Assembly: GCA_000507305.1 (NCBI GenBank)
Contig: DF241046.1
Span: 26,989-90,988 of the forward strand
Length of the DNA stretch: 64,000 nucleotides
Direction of reading: 5' to 3'
Source: Breviolum minutum Mf 1.05b.01
Taxonomy: Eukaryota; Sar; Dinophyceae; Suessiales; Symbiodiniaceae
The translations under genes were made by a program, and so were the position numbers. The notes below the pieces were generated by a model. It saw nothing but the letters and a program-made list of their open reading frames with translations, was not told where the DNA came from and ran no database searches. Shown one piece after another: positions 24,380 to 35,700 of this stretch (positions are counted from its first letter, which is position 1; each line of letters starts with the position of its first letter).

Positions 24380-27130
24380 CCGAATCAAGAACTCCCCGTA
24401 TGTTCTTGGAATGGGGGGTGCCCCAAAAAGGTTGCAGTATCTAATCCTAGGTCTGGGTTAGCGTTACCTCGGATCTTGATATCACGTATATGGTGCTTCA
24501 TTCTCCAACCGCCCTGACTGAAACAAGATTCGACTGAACTAGGAAATCTTAATTTGGTGTCAGAAATTAGATGGTTTCGTGGGCAAACAGAAGCATCTTG
24601 TACCTATTGACTCTGGTGCCGATGGCCCAGAATCTGCCCCATTCCACAGCCCCCTTTCGCTGGCTCCTCCATAGAACCTTAGAGTGCAACGAGCAATACA
24701 GCAGAAAATATTCACCATCTTTTCCCGAGGTCGGCTGTTCCGCTGACGTTTTGGTTGAAGTGCGTGACTCAAATTTAATTGGCCACCTGTCAAAAGAGTG
24801 CTCTGATAGAGAACCAGCCTGGAGTGCAACGACTCTCCCTCTTCTACAACCCAATGATGGTGCCAAGTGACATGAATTGTGGCATCTGACCATGCCTAAT
24901 TCTCGAAAAACGGATCTAAAGGTTCTACAGTTGACAAGAGGCCAAGCGTCAACCAAACAGAAAATGTTGCATTGGACCACCTGCTTCGGGATTTACCACC
25001 AAGTGAAACAATTGGTGCAATTGTGCTAGGCCTCCTATCAGAAGTGTAAGTTCAAGCAGGCCCCGGAGTATTTGGACCACTTGCAGCGCACACCCAAAGC
25101 TGACACTTTTCCCATTCTTCATATTCCTCCAGAGATGCTGTCAAAAAGCAATCTTTTAGTTCCCCAAAAATAGCTCGAACGTGGAGTTTTTGCTGCAATG
25201 TGGTCCCACAGGCCGCTATTTAGGGTTCAGAGTGAAATCCCTGCGATGAGGATGCAACTGTAGTCAGTCCGCGAAGGCTCAGCTTTGATTGTGGATTTCA
25301 ATCAAACAAATGTGAATCGGCCTTTAAATGTGTACAGAGACCAAAGTATGCTTCTGTGCCTTCGAGGGACTGTACATTCAGACTGCCTCCTAAAAGCAGA
25401 ATTCCTTCGACTAGAGCCGCATAAATGGCAACGTGTGGCAGGCGTCAATTGGACCAGAAACAATCGTTTGCTCGAACGAAAACGGTGGACAACATCAGTA
25501 CTGCTTCCCTAGCGATACCAGTCGACATTGAATCCCACACAAGCTAAGCCTAATTTCTGCCGAAGATAAATTTCTCGTCACCTCACACGCAGTGGTTGCT
25601 TCAAAGCCCTCAAACAAGAAGGTTGAGTAGATTGAAGTTGTCTATAGTGAAAACATGTGCCCCTTGATCTTGCATAATTCACATATCTTCATTCATGTGC
25701 AAGCGCGAACAAATCACAAAACCAGTGGGGTCGGGAAGTCACGCGAGTGCTAACCAAAACAAAAGGACAACGGAACCAAAACAAACAACAAGCGATGAAA
25801 GTGCATAAAGCACTCAATGGAGGCAGAAGTAGAATCAGCTGCTCAGGCGCAAGCTGCGTTGGCACGTCGATTTCCGACCACAGACAAGCCTTTCCGTTCA
25901 GTGCCTTGGCCACAATCCACAGGTTTGCAAAGGTTGTGGTGCAATCTGACGTATCTGAGGTATCGGACTTCGGCCTTTCAAAGGTGGCCACCTCACGGTG
26001 CAACAATGTCACACACAGCTGGGTCAACTTGAAGAAAGATAACGCTTTTTAGAACAGTTTCATCTTCCAGACACATCTCAGGGGCAAACTTTGTTTTTTC
26101 CACCTGCAATAGCAAAACAAGAGAAAGACGCTTGAAAAAATGTAGGTACAAATGTGCGGAAAAAATGGAAGGAATGTTCTCTTTGCTTCGTACATTCCTC
26201 TTCATGCGCATGCAGCACATGCATGGAGATCTGACCCAACCTCGATGGGCTGCTCAGGCGTCAAGGACTTGCAAAAGACCTGGTTGGGAAAACGGGATGC
26301 TGGAAACTGCTGCTGAACTCTCTTTGAAACTTCTATCAAATCATGATTCAAGATCCTTCAATATCTGTGATGATATGCCAATTCTGGGAAGATTTGGCTG
26401 ATCTCTTTCTATGGCTAGATGCTGGTGCAAACAAAGTTCGATTACTTCTCCATGAAATCAAAACAATGCTGGGAGGCGGCAAGCCCCAACGAGTTCGTGA
26501 GCCTGTACCGTCTTGGACCTCTCCATTCGTCCAGATGCCTGGCACATGCGAAGGTTGAACCAGGTCACCCCGACTCTTGGAAGACCAAAGTTTCAGGGAA
26601 CATGCAGTATAACTTCACAACTGCATCACTTCAAACCGTTGCACAACCCCTTCTGCCACTGATCTCTCACTGTCTGCTTCTTTGTTTTCCAATCTCCAAC
26701 TCGCAAGACTTGAACCCGTCTACAGAAGGAAGACTTCAAAAACGGCTGTATCATCTCAAACTTCCCAAACAGCTCCTGTGCTTCATGCACCGGCGGCAAA
26801 ATCACCATACACCTCATATGCTTTGGAAACGATTTCACACACATGAGCGATCTCCATCAACAAGGGCTCACTGCCACCGAAGCACCTCTTGACCCCTAAT
26901 ATGTTGTAGATGATTACCTCTGATCCGCGTGGTTTCACTCATCACACACGCACGTATAAGTGGCTGAGCTAAACAAAAGTCTTTCCCAAACTTTTGCTGG
27001 TGCCCCTCCTGGGACCTACATTACTTCCATTTATTTCTAACATTTCAACTCCTCTCACCCCCACGATCACGGCGCACCTGGATCCATGGAACCCAAAGCT
27101 TGCCAGCTACATCAACCACACGGATATTCC
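24380..27130. other. No confident gene
   Basis: Several ORFs of 70-160 codons overlap on both strands (for example minus 24567-24980, plus 25817-26032, plus 26419-26892). None shows a domain or convincing splice structure. One of them (plus 25817, starting MEAEVESAAQAQAALARRFP) could be a first exon, but nothing downstream confirms it. Confidence 0.4.
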
Positions 27131-27165
27131 ACAAAGATCCAATGTGGAGGTTCAACGTGCTGTGA

Positions 27166-28060
27166 TCTTCTGTGCACACGAAATCTGTGTCCCGGCCGCG
27201 GGGATGCCGCCGGCGGAACACGAAAACGCGAAAACGCGAAAACGCCAAGCACGAAAACGCGAAAACGCGAAAACGGCGAAAACACAATCCATTCCGTAGT
27301 ACTTTGAACACGAACGTTATCACAGATTTGGGCATGTGTCAGGTATGTAAGCCAGCAGTCCATTCCGTATACTTCGAACACAAACTTTATCATAGCTTTG
27401 GGCATGTGTAAAGTATGCACCGAAGCAGCCCAGTCCGTAGCACTTTGAACATGAACGTTATCACAGCTTTGGGCATGTGTATGTACCGAAGCAGTCCTTC
27501 CTGTAGCACTTTGAACATGAACGTTATCACAGCTTTGGGCATGTGTAAAGTATGTACCGAAGCAGTCCACTGCGTAGNATCACAGCTTTGGGCATGCGTA
27601 AAGTATGTACCGAAGCAGTCCATTCCGTAGCACTATGAACACAAACGTTATCACAGCTTTGGGCATGTGTAAAGTATGTACCGAAGCAATCCATTCTGTG
27701 GCACGAAAACGCCAGAACTGAACATGTGAAAGCACCTGTACCCGAAAACGCGAAAACGGGAGGAATCAACCTGTGGACGCGAAAACGGCGAAAACGCGAA
27801 AACGGCGAAAACGCGAAAACGGCGAAAACAAGAAAACCGCGAAAACGGGGAAAACGCGAAAACGCGAAAACCCCGAAAACCCGAAAACGCGAAAACGGCG
27901 AAAACGGCGAAAACCCGAAAACGGCCAAAAGTGTTCCTGTTTTCTGGTTTTCAATTTCTCGTTTTCTGGTTTTCTCGGTTTTCTCGGTTTTCTGGTTTTC
28001 TCGTTTTCTGGTTTTCTCGTTCCGCTGGCCGCATCCTTCTGGCCAGGTCGCGTTTTTTAT
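27166..28060. mobile_element. Fold-back (inverted-repeat) element built of GAAAAC/GTTTTC repeats
   Basis: The outer arms are imperfect inverted repeats. GATGCCGCCGGCGGAAC at 27203-27219 matches the reverse complement of 28019-28035 at 15 of 17 bases, and similarity continues outward through GGCC and GCACA motifs to about 27166 and 28060. Inside the left arm, CGAAAACG units run at 27219-27290. Toward the right, GAAAAC units run at 27733-27929 and then, after a short loop, the complementary GTTTTC units at 27937-28019, so the right part alone can fold. A ~70-bp tandem satellite fills the centre. There is no transposase, so this is either a non-autonomous fold-back or MITE-like element or a satellite that evolved an inverted structure. 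No target duplication was identified. Confidence 0.6.
27291..27712. repeat. Tandem satellite, about six copies of a ~70-bp unit
   Basis: Each copy contains ATCACAGCTTTGGGCATGTG followed by TAAAGTATGTACCGAAGCAG and CCATTCCGTAGCACTTTGAA. One copy is truncated at the single N (27578), which suggests collapse or misassembly there. ORFs on both strands through this region are repeat artefacts. It is not a CRISPR array, because the units abut without unique spacers. Confidence 0.92.
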
Positions 28061-28204
28061 GTGCTTAGTGATCTCCAGTGTCCATGAAAAAAGTTCAAGT
28101 TGGTCAACACCTGAAACGAGGTAGACTTCTTCTGATGACCACGTAGCTGTGGTTTTGTCTACTCATTTGTTGAAACCCTCTGGATTGAACATGCATGAGG
28201 TCTT

Positions 28205-28975
28205 ATTCTCACCCTGCCGTCGGCAATGAGCCAATCCTTCCATTCCCCATGTGCCATGAAGGAACAACTTGGCAGCACCTCCCAGAGGCAAACACAACAG
28301 CCCATCTCAGGATACAAACCTTCAGGGTCGAGTGCCCAACCTTCAACATAGAACAGAACATAGGAAAACGCCAGCTCCTTCCCTGTTGTGTCTGGTCTTG
28401 GTCTTCAGCGTCATGCGGAATATACGCAAGATACACACAATGTAAGATGCCGCATTATAGGAAGGGGTGCAAATGTGTCTGCCTGCGACAGAAATGGAAG
28501 CCAAGGGGCAAAGACACCATTCGCATCCATTTACTGTCCATATTTACATTCCTGCCACTTAGATTCCGGTTCCCACGAAAGCCCTGCACATCTTTTTGCA
28601 AGGTGCTATGCTCTGGCACCAGCAGGAAATCTGATTAGATGAAGCGGCTTTTGATGCCATTAACTTCTTTTTCACATGGTTGTCGTGGAAATATGGAATC
28701 AATGAATTTGAGGCTGGACATCCAGACCTTCCTGAATCTGCCAAGAGTCACTTCATCAGTTCGTATAAAAACTAGAGGTCCTCCACCAAACTGTTTGAAT
28801 TCAGTCTGAGAAGGCGCAGGAGCGTGAAATGAAGCCTTCAAGCTTTGAAACTGGTCGCTGAACAGCCAGCAACGAATCCTTGTCGTCTGGGTGAAAGTGA
28901 AGGTTGATAGGCTTCTTCCCAGCTCCAAGCTGAATTGCTGCATCTACAAAGCATGGCAGCCTGGCACCCTGGAAA
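28205..28975 (-). CDS. Probable exons of an unidentified gene
   Basis: At about 28815-28975, after TTTTCCAG, the frame reads FVDAAIQLGAGKKPINLHFH and HPDDKDSLLAVQRPVSKLEG. At about 28215-28345, after TTGAAG, it reads WALDPEGLYPEMGCCVCLWE and HGEWKDWLIADG, ending at GTGAGAATAAG, a good donor. A smaller piece near 28400-28440 reads VYLAYIPHDAEDQDQTQQ. Together these look like a spliced minus-strand gene, but no family is recognised and the order of small exons is uncertain. It lies directly downstream of the last coiled-coil exons and could be their continuation. Confidence 0.4.
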
Positions 28976-29714
28976 AACATTTACCAAAAAATCTTTGGTG
29001 CATCTGAGTAGCTAAGCTCAACTCTCAATCCTAACTTGAAGGGATTGCAAATGGACAAATTCATGGTGCTTTCACTGCCGTTTGACCTATCAAAGGCGCT
29101 GAATTACAATAGAACGAATTGCAGAAAAACAAGCGACGCGTGGCGATGCTTTGGATGCTTGGTAGGTTGCCTGTTTTCAATAACAAACTTACTTGAAAAG
29201 ATGATTGAAACTAGTTCAAACCAAGAGTGTTAGTGTCCATGTGCTTGATTTGTACCTTGTAGGAGGGTAGATCTGGGTAGCATGTGCATCTTCTATGCAT
29301 TTCCATGCATCACCACCCAACGGGGGGGCCCTTTCTCCGGAGCGCCCGTCTTCACAAGGGTTAACCAATCTGCTTTCGAGCAGTGAGACGCTTCCGCGGA
29401 GCGCCATCCACCTGTCTGGCAAGGTCCTGTCGAGATGTGGAATTCCAGAGGTGGATACAAGACAACCAAACTTTGGGTTGAGACCAAAAAAATACAAAAA
29501 AGGGGGCTGTAGTTGAACAACCATGGAAAGCACAAAGGTTTCGTACACCTTTGACCTTTTTGTTGTGCTCTTGCTTCGAAAACATCAAGCCCTATGTTAC
29601 TTCGCAATCGTGTATCCAAATCATATCGTATGACCAGTCGTTCGGTCACTTTGGCAGGCTATGATCCGCAGATGTCCCTAGCGACTTAGCAACGGCACGA
29701 CTGCACAAGGGACG

Positions 29715-32700
29715 ACGGGAGTCCTCAGCTTCAGCAGCGCGCTCTCGGGCTGTCAGCCGCTCCTGAATTCCATCAATCGCAGCGAAACCAAACGGGAACC
29801 TTTTTGCAAGACCATGGCTAAACATCGCTTTGGAGTTGTTCTTGCAATATCCAAGTTTGGAATAGAGACTAAGCACCCCAGTCTCAAGGAACTCATTTTT
29901 TAATGTTCATTATTGCAGTTGAAAAGGTGAAAAAATGAAGCCTTCCACTTAAAGCACCTCCCGATCTGCCAGTGAGGCTTCTTGCTCTTTGAGTTGGCGC
30001 ATGTATTCTGCCTGGCAGCACAGCCAGGCTTGGGAAATCCTTGGAAGAAGCATGCCTTTGGACAAAGTATCTGTATGAACTTATGAACTACGCATTCAAG
30101 TGAAAGACAGAAACAAGTAAAGCAAGAATGCAAACCCATCAAGCATAATAGCGCAAAATCAAAATCAGTTCATATTTCTCTCGGGAAGTCTACTGAATGC
30201 GCAGTGCCGGAAGGCACTTTGTCTTGAGCAGCTGAGTAGATCAAACCAAGACAGTCATATCTCCAGTGACCTGGCTTTGCTTAGATTCACGGAATTTCAA
30301 TGATTTCCACACGTCAGCATATCCAATACCTTCCCAGAAGTCGCAATCAAAGTGATGATAATGCTGCAGCTTGCCCGGGCCATCCAAATTCCAAGAGGTG
30401 CTGAAATCATCCGCCTGCGAATAAGGAACGAACGGGAGCGATTGTCCATTCGCAAAGTTGATAATGCTTCTCGCATAACTTGCAGCCAAAGTAGATTCCT
30501 TTTCATTGGCATAGTACAAATGTGTACGAGATGCCATTCTCTGGGACACCGGAATTTGATAAGAAATATCTGCAGCATGGCAAGACGCCCCAGCTGGAGG
30601 TCCTTGGACACAAATTTTGTTGTGCTGCATCTGGCTGCTGTGAGGTTGGACCATAAATGTGGAGAGGTACGAGGGTCCTGAACGGGCCAAAGCTCGGGCT
30701 ACATACCGACCATAGCAGGTCATCAGCGCGTCAGTGGTAGCAACCCCTAACCGCTCAGCCCATGACAAGCTGTTGTTGGTGTAATGGTCTTGAACCAGCT
30801 TGGCACGATCATCGAAGAAAACACGAAGCACTTCATCATATGCCAAACGATTATTTCCCGCTTCAAAGAGAAGTGTGGGAACGAACGCCAGTGTCTCGTT
30901 GGTCACAGTGCTGATGATAGTCGGAACCTTGTTGTGTACATTTCTCTCAATCGCTACCAGTGGATTGAGTGGAAGGGTTTCTGGATCAATGATAGGCAAC
31001 CAAGCCAAGGCATTAGCACATTCAGGACAAGTTGTGAAATGCTTCAAATACTCAGGTACTACATCAACATCTCGCAAAGCTTTTGCGGGCCGATTCTGAA
31101 GGCAGCTCGTCACATTTCCAGTGCACAGCAACGCGTGGGCAACTGATCGCACAAATTCGTCATTCTCAGCTCGATTTCGATAGTATAGGCCGACAGGTGA
31201 ATTCGACATTGCAGAATGGAATAGACCTGCAGACCCCGGGGCAGCGACATGACACAGGATGGACATAGCACCTGCACTTTGCCCCATTAATAATACTTTG
31301 TTGGGATTACCTCCAAAAGCCTTGATGTTCTGCTGCACCCATCTCAGCAAAAGTTGCTGATCTTGAAACCCCACGTTCGTGGTCGTCCCGTTCCAGGAAA
31401 AAAATCCAAAGATACCCAGGCGATAGTTAAAGGTCACCAGGATGGCCGGAGCTTCCGAGTCGGTAACAAAAGCATCACCCCAGAAGTTGGGTGTTGCACC
31501 ACTATTTCTTACAAAACCACCTCCATGGATGAGGACAACCACTGGCAACAGCTTTGATTGCTCTATTTTGGGAACCCACACATTTGCAAAAAGGCAATCT
31601 TCACTCTCTACAAAGGACTCCAAAGGATCTTCATCATGATGGCTGAAACCGTGAATACATGAGTTTCCAAATTTGGTCCCGTTCCAAGTACCAGTCCAAG
31701 GCAATTTGGCCTCAGGCGCTTCAAATCGCGGAGGCTTTTCAGAGTATGGCACTCCTTTGAAAGCCTGAAAATTGCCATAATCTTTGCCCAAGACCTTGCC
31801 CAGTGGAGTCTCCACAAGAGGACTCGCTGCTAAGCAAGGACAGATCAGTCCTATGAATAAGAGGCACTCCATCCTGGATGATCAACTCCAATGTTTGCTT
31901 GCTGTCTGAGCACCTTATCTGCTTTTTCATTTTACAAACAGTATGTGGTGACCATAAATACATGTGGGGCATTGCTGTAAGCCTCACCCTCTGCAAATCA
32001 GTATGGTGTGAGGGAAGTTTATTTGCGGGAGCAGCTGAATGCTTTGAACATCTCCTCTTTTGCAGCCTTTCATCTTAAGACCGGGGTTGCACATGCAACT
32101 GTCAACTCCGTGCATTCATGGATGACTTCACGGCTGCAATGGTTCTGACATATTCCAAACCTGCTTCTTTCACGGGCAGTATGTATGGATAGGTGCATCC
32201 TACATCATACAAATTGTACATATTTGCAAACATAATTCTACGTATCACATTGCCTTTATGGGTCGCTGCATTATATCAAATTCTACCGCCTTCTCTTGCC
32301 ACCCACCTTCCTTATTCAAACGATCAGAATGCGCCATCATCCCTTGAGCGAGTGCTCCAGGTAACTCTCACACCCTGTCGCCTCTTGCATCTTTAGCCTC
32401 TCCTCGCAGCTCAGGAGGCGCCGCTCACGTTCAGCCAGGCGCTGGTCTTCCTCAGCCTGGTGTGACATCGGCTTCAGTGCCGAGTCTTCTCCATTCATGG
32501 GGTATGCTTGACTCATGGTCAGTCCTGGAGTACCACAGTGGTCCACTTCATCTTTACGTAAAGCTACCCCACCTGCACTTGAGCTTTCTCTTCTATCGTT
32601 GCCTGCTCAGGAGTTCACACAATTTCTATGGAACCAGTTCTCTTGGTCTTTTCAAATGACACTGCAAGACCCTCATTGCACTTACACCATGCAAGCGTCT

Positions 32701-35700
32701 ATGTGTACCTTCTCAATGCAAGCCATATTGAACAGATCTCAAAGTGCACTGCAGTGCTGAACTGCATTTCACGTCACAAATCAAACCAAGCAAGTACCCA
32801 TGCCGATATGTACGTCATTGATGCCCGCCACCTCCCTTTCATCAAGATCTCTTTGTCTTCCTCGGCTGGCCTGTTCATGTGTTTGCCCATTCACGCAAGA
32901 CTGATTGAATCTGCAAATCAAAAAGATGCAATAGAAAAACAGTTCCCAACAAATCATTCTGACAATTCATCATTGTCCTCTTAAAGGCACGCAATTTTCA
33001 TCGCAAGTTTCTTGGCCTGATGGCACTCAGTCTCAATGTGCCTGGAGGCGAATCAGAGACAAGACACAGCAGAATCGTCCATGGTCGTCCATCCCAAGTG
33101 CCTTGATTGTCGCATGCCCTCCCGCAGAGTGCGTTCAGCATTGGTTACATCTTCCTGAAAAACGTGGCCGTTCGTTTTGTGCCGAGAAAACATCTATGTC
33201 ATGAGTGCTTTGAGGTAGAGACCCCATGGCGTCTAAAAAAAACAAGAAACGTTGGATACCAAGTCTTTATGAAAATGCCAAATAATTTACGGAAAATATT
33301 ATTTCATTTGACTAAATTTGAAGAAAATATAGTTCTGTCCTCACGAGCTGCCACAGCTGTCTCACGTTCAAGCAGGCTTTGCTCGCGCTTGGATGCTAGT
33401 TGCACTCGCTCGACAAGAGCCTGCAAACCAAGACGATGGAAAGCATAGAACAAAACATCAGAAACTGCAGAGCTGCTGTCCATCTGCAACATGCTCTGGA
33501 AGTTAAAGAACCACACTCTGAAAGATTGAAATTGTAGAGCACTTCCACAGTCAAATGACATATGTGAAGATTGTGTCTGAAATGGAGATTCACATTTCAA
33601 TTGATCTGGTTGCTTGTTTGTTTAGTTTCTCACAGCGCTAGTCAACTAGTGGACGTTCACACCTCCTCCCGTTGTGAGAGTCGCTGTTCTGCAGCCTCCT
33701 CCACGGCATCCTCCATAGAATCATGGACACATTAATTTCAAACAGTATCCCATTGGCAAAATGTACACCACCACAGACATACCATGCCATACCAAACACA
33801 AAACACCAGAGAAACTGCAGCCGCTATAGCTTTGCAAATCTCCTTACTTGCCAGCTCTTCCGCTCGCTGGCGGAGTTCAGCCTGGACTTGTCTGCTCTGA
33901 GCTACAAGCTTGCCATTCATTTCAACATTTTTGTCCAACTGGGGCTGCAGGCAGCCTTGTCAAATCTTATAAGACCTATACATATAGACCCTATACCCTC
34001 TACATTGCACATATACTTGGCAACCAAGACAGGGTCGTTTTCCCCTGCCTCTTCGGCTGCAACTGTTTCACGCTGCTGTTGCAGCTCTCTCCTGTCACAA
34101 GAACAGAGCACAGGCAAAAGAGCCGTGGCAGTGGAGATCATAGTATCATGTCAGTTGGAAAAAGATATGACTACATATGGCCCATATGACCGTATACTAT
34201 CACCTGCTGGGCTTGCTTTGCATCCCCCGCACTGCTTTGATGGAGGTATATACCACGGTGATGCTGTCATGCTTTCACCGCCAAAAGCGCACAGTCCTGA
34301 TTGAAAGCAGCTCCTGCTCTCTGGAAGCAAGCACCTATCAGCAAATCTGAGACGACACTATAAATAACAGCAGAAAAAATGGAATGGGGCTCTGCAACTG
34401 TTTGATGACAGCAATCCGTTGCGCTTTGCCTTGCGCTGCTCCTCAAGCAGAGCCTCTGCTCTATGGCTGGCACGACTTCTTTCTGCCATTGCCTGGCAAT
34501 GGCATATTAAACAATGACGTATGAAGCCGGTGCATCGAGCGCATCCCTGTGTGTTTCGGCTCTTTGAATCTAAATAAAATGCCATCATTTGGTTGCATCT
34601 CACAGAAATGAAATGGCCACTACTCTCCTCCACAACTAGAAGCGTCTTGGTTGAAACTCTCAAGAACTTCTAGGACATCTTTGCCTCTTCTGCTTCTTCA
34701 TTTCGAAGTCTGACCTGAAACATTCAACCATCACAGCGCAAGACACCATTGCTTGGTTTTTTGGCTGCATGAGGGTTAAAGTCTGCTGTTCCAAATACCT
34801 TCATCTCACTTGACATCAGCATTCCTAGTCACATCCAAAAGCCTTCAGCGGCTCGCAACAAGAGTTTACGATACTTTCAGTTTCATGCCCTTCAGTCCTT
34901 CCACCAACTTCCCAGTTCTCGAGAACCTTCTCAGCTTCCTCCAAGATGGCTTGGTGGGACAGCCGCTCCTCGCTTAAGAGCTGCTGCTTTTCCAGTAGCG
35001 CCTGCTGCTGAATCACAAGTTGCTGCTCCTGGAAGCCCCACACGTAGAAAGGCAGCTGTGCTTTTCATGCGGGTTAGAAAGTGCCAGTACACAAAAAGGA
35101 GATGGTGACTTCAGTTGTTTGAGAATCAAGCTCAAACTCTGTACAAGTTTCACCAAAAAAAAGGGAATGACCCATCAAATAACTCATTGCTGTGGCATTA
35201 TGGTTTCAAGAGTTGAGCATGGGACAAATGAGTCACTTTGTTGTGTCATGTTACAACACATCAAGAAGCTGTCCTTCGCAGAAAGCTGGTCAGCTTTCCT
35301 CAGTTCCAATGCCACTAAGCCACAAAAACATCACACACGGAATGCAGCCACACAGGATGAAGAGTTGATTCAGCTTGGCCAGGTCAAATCTAAGGAGGGG
35401 ACCCCTGCAGTTCCTGCAACAAGTTTCAATGCATTTTTCAAAGTCTTCCAGGATTTTTTAAACAAATAACTTACAATAACAATATTTCCTTCACTCTGCT
35501 TCCCAGTGGTTAGGGAATGCGGCACTTTCAATCGTATTTTTGCAGCTGACAAATGTTTGTCCCCCATCCAAGCATAAAATTGATCCTGTGGACACCTTGA
35601 AAAAAACTCAGTGTGTCGAATCTCAGTCCTTCTCCGAGTGATGCAACTTGGCACTCTGCAGTGTCAACTGCTCCCGAAGATTTTGCATTTCCTGCGATTC

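Noticed and set aside
24567..24980. tRNA-like text in the minus strand near 24780-24840
   Set aside because: No cloverleaf or T-loop consensus could be formed by eye.
27291..27712. Possible CRISPR-like array
   Set aside because: The repeated units abut directly and vary slightly, with no unique spacers; the host is clearly eukaryotic.
27045..28124. Several 70-150-codon ORFs on both strands (Lys/Arg/Thr-rich or Phe/Arg/Val-rich)
   Set aside because: They follow the GAAAAC/GTTTTC and 70-bp repeats and have no independent coding signal.
30352..31639. Plus-strand ORFs opposite the esterase (up to 120 codons)
   Set aside because: Shadows of a well-supported minus-strand gene with catalytic motifs.
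31873..31960. Spliced-leader relic upstream of the intronless esterase
   Set aside because: The sequence just upstream of the start does not contain the TTTTGGCTCAAG-type core; a more distant relic cannot be excluded.
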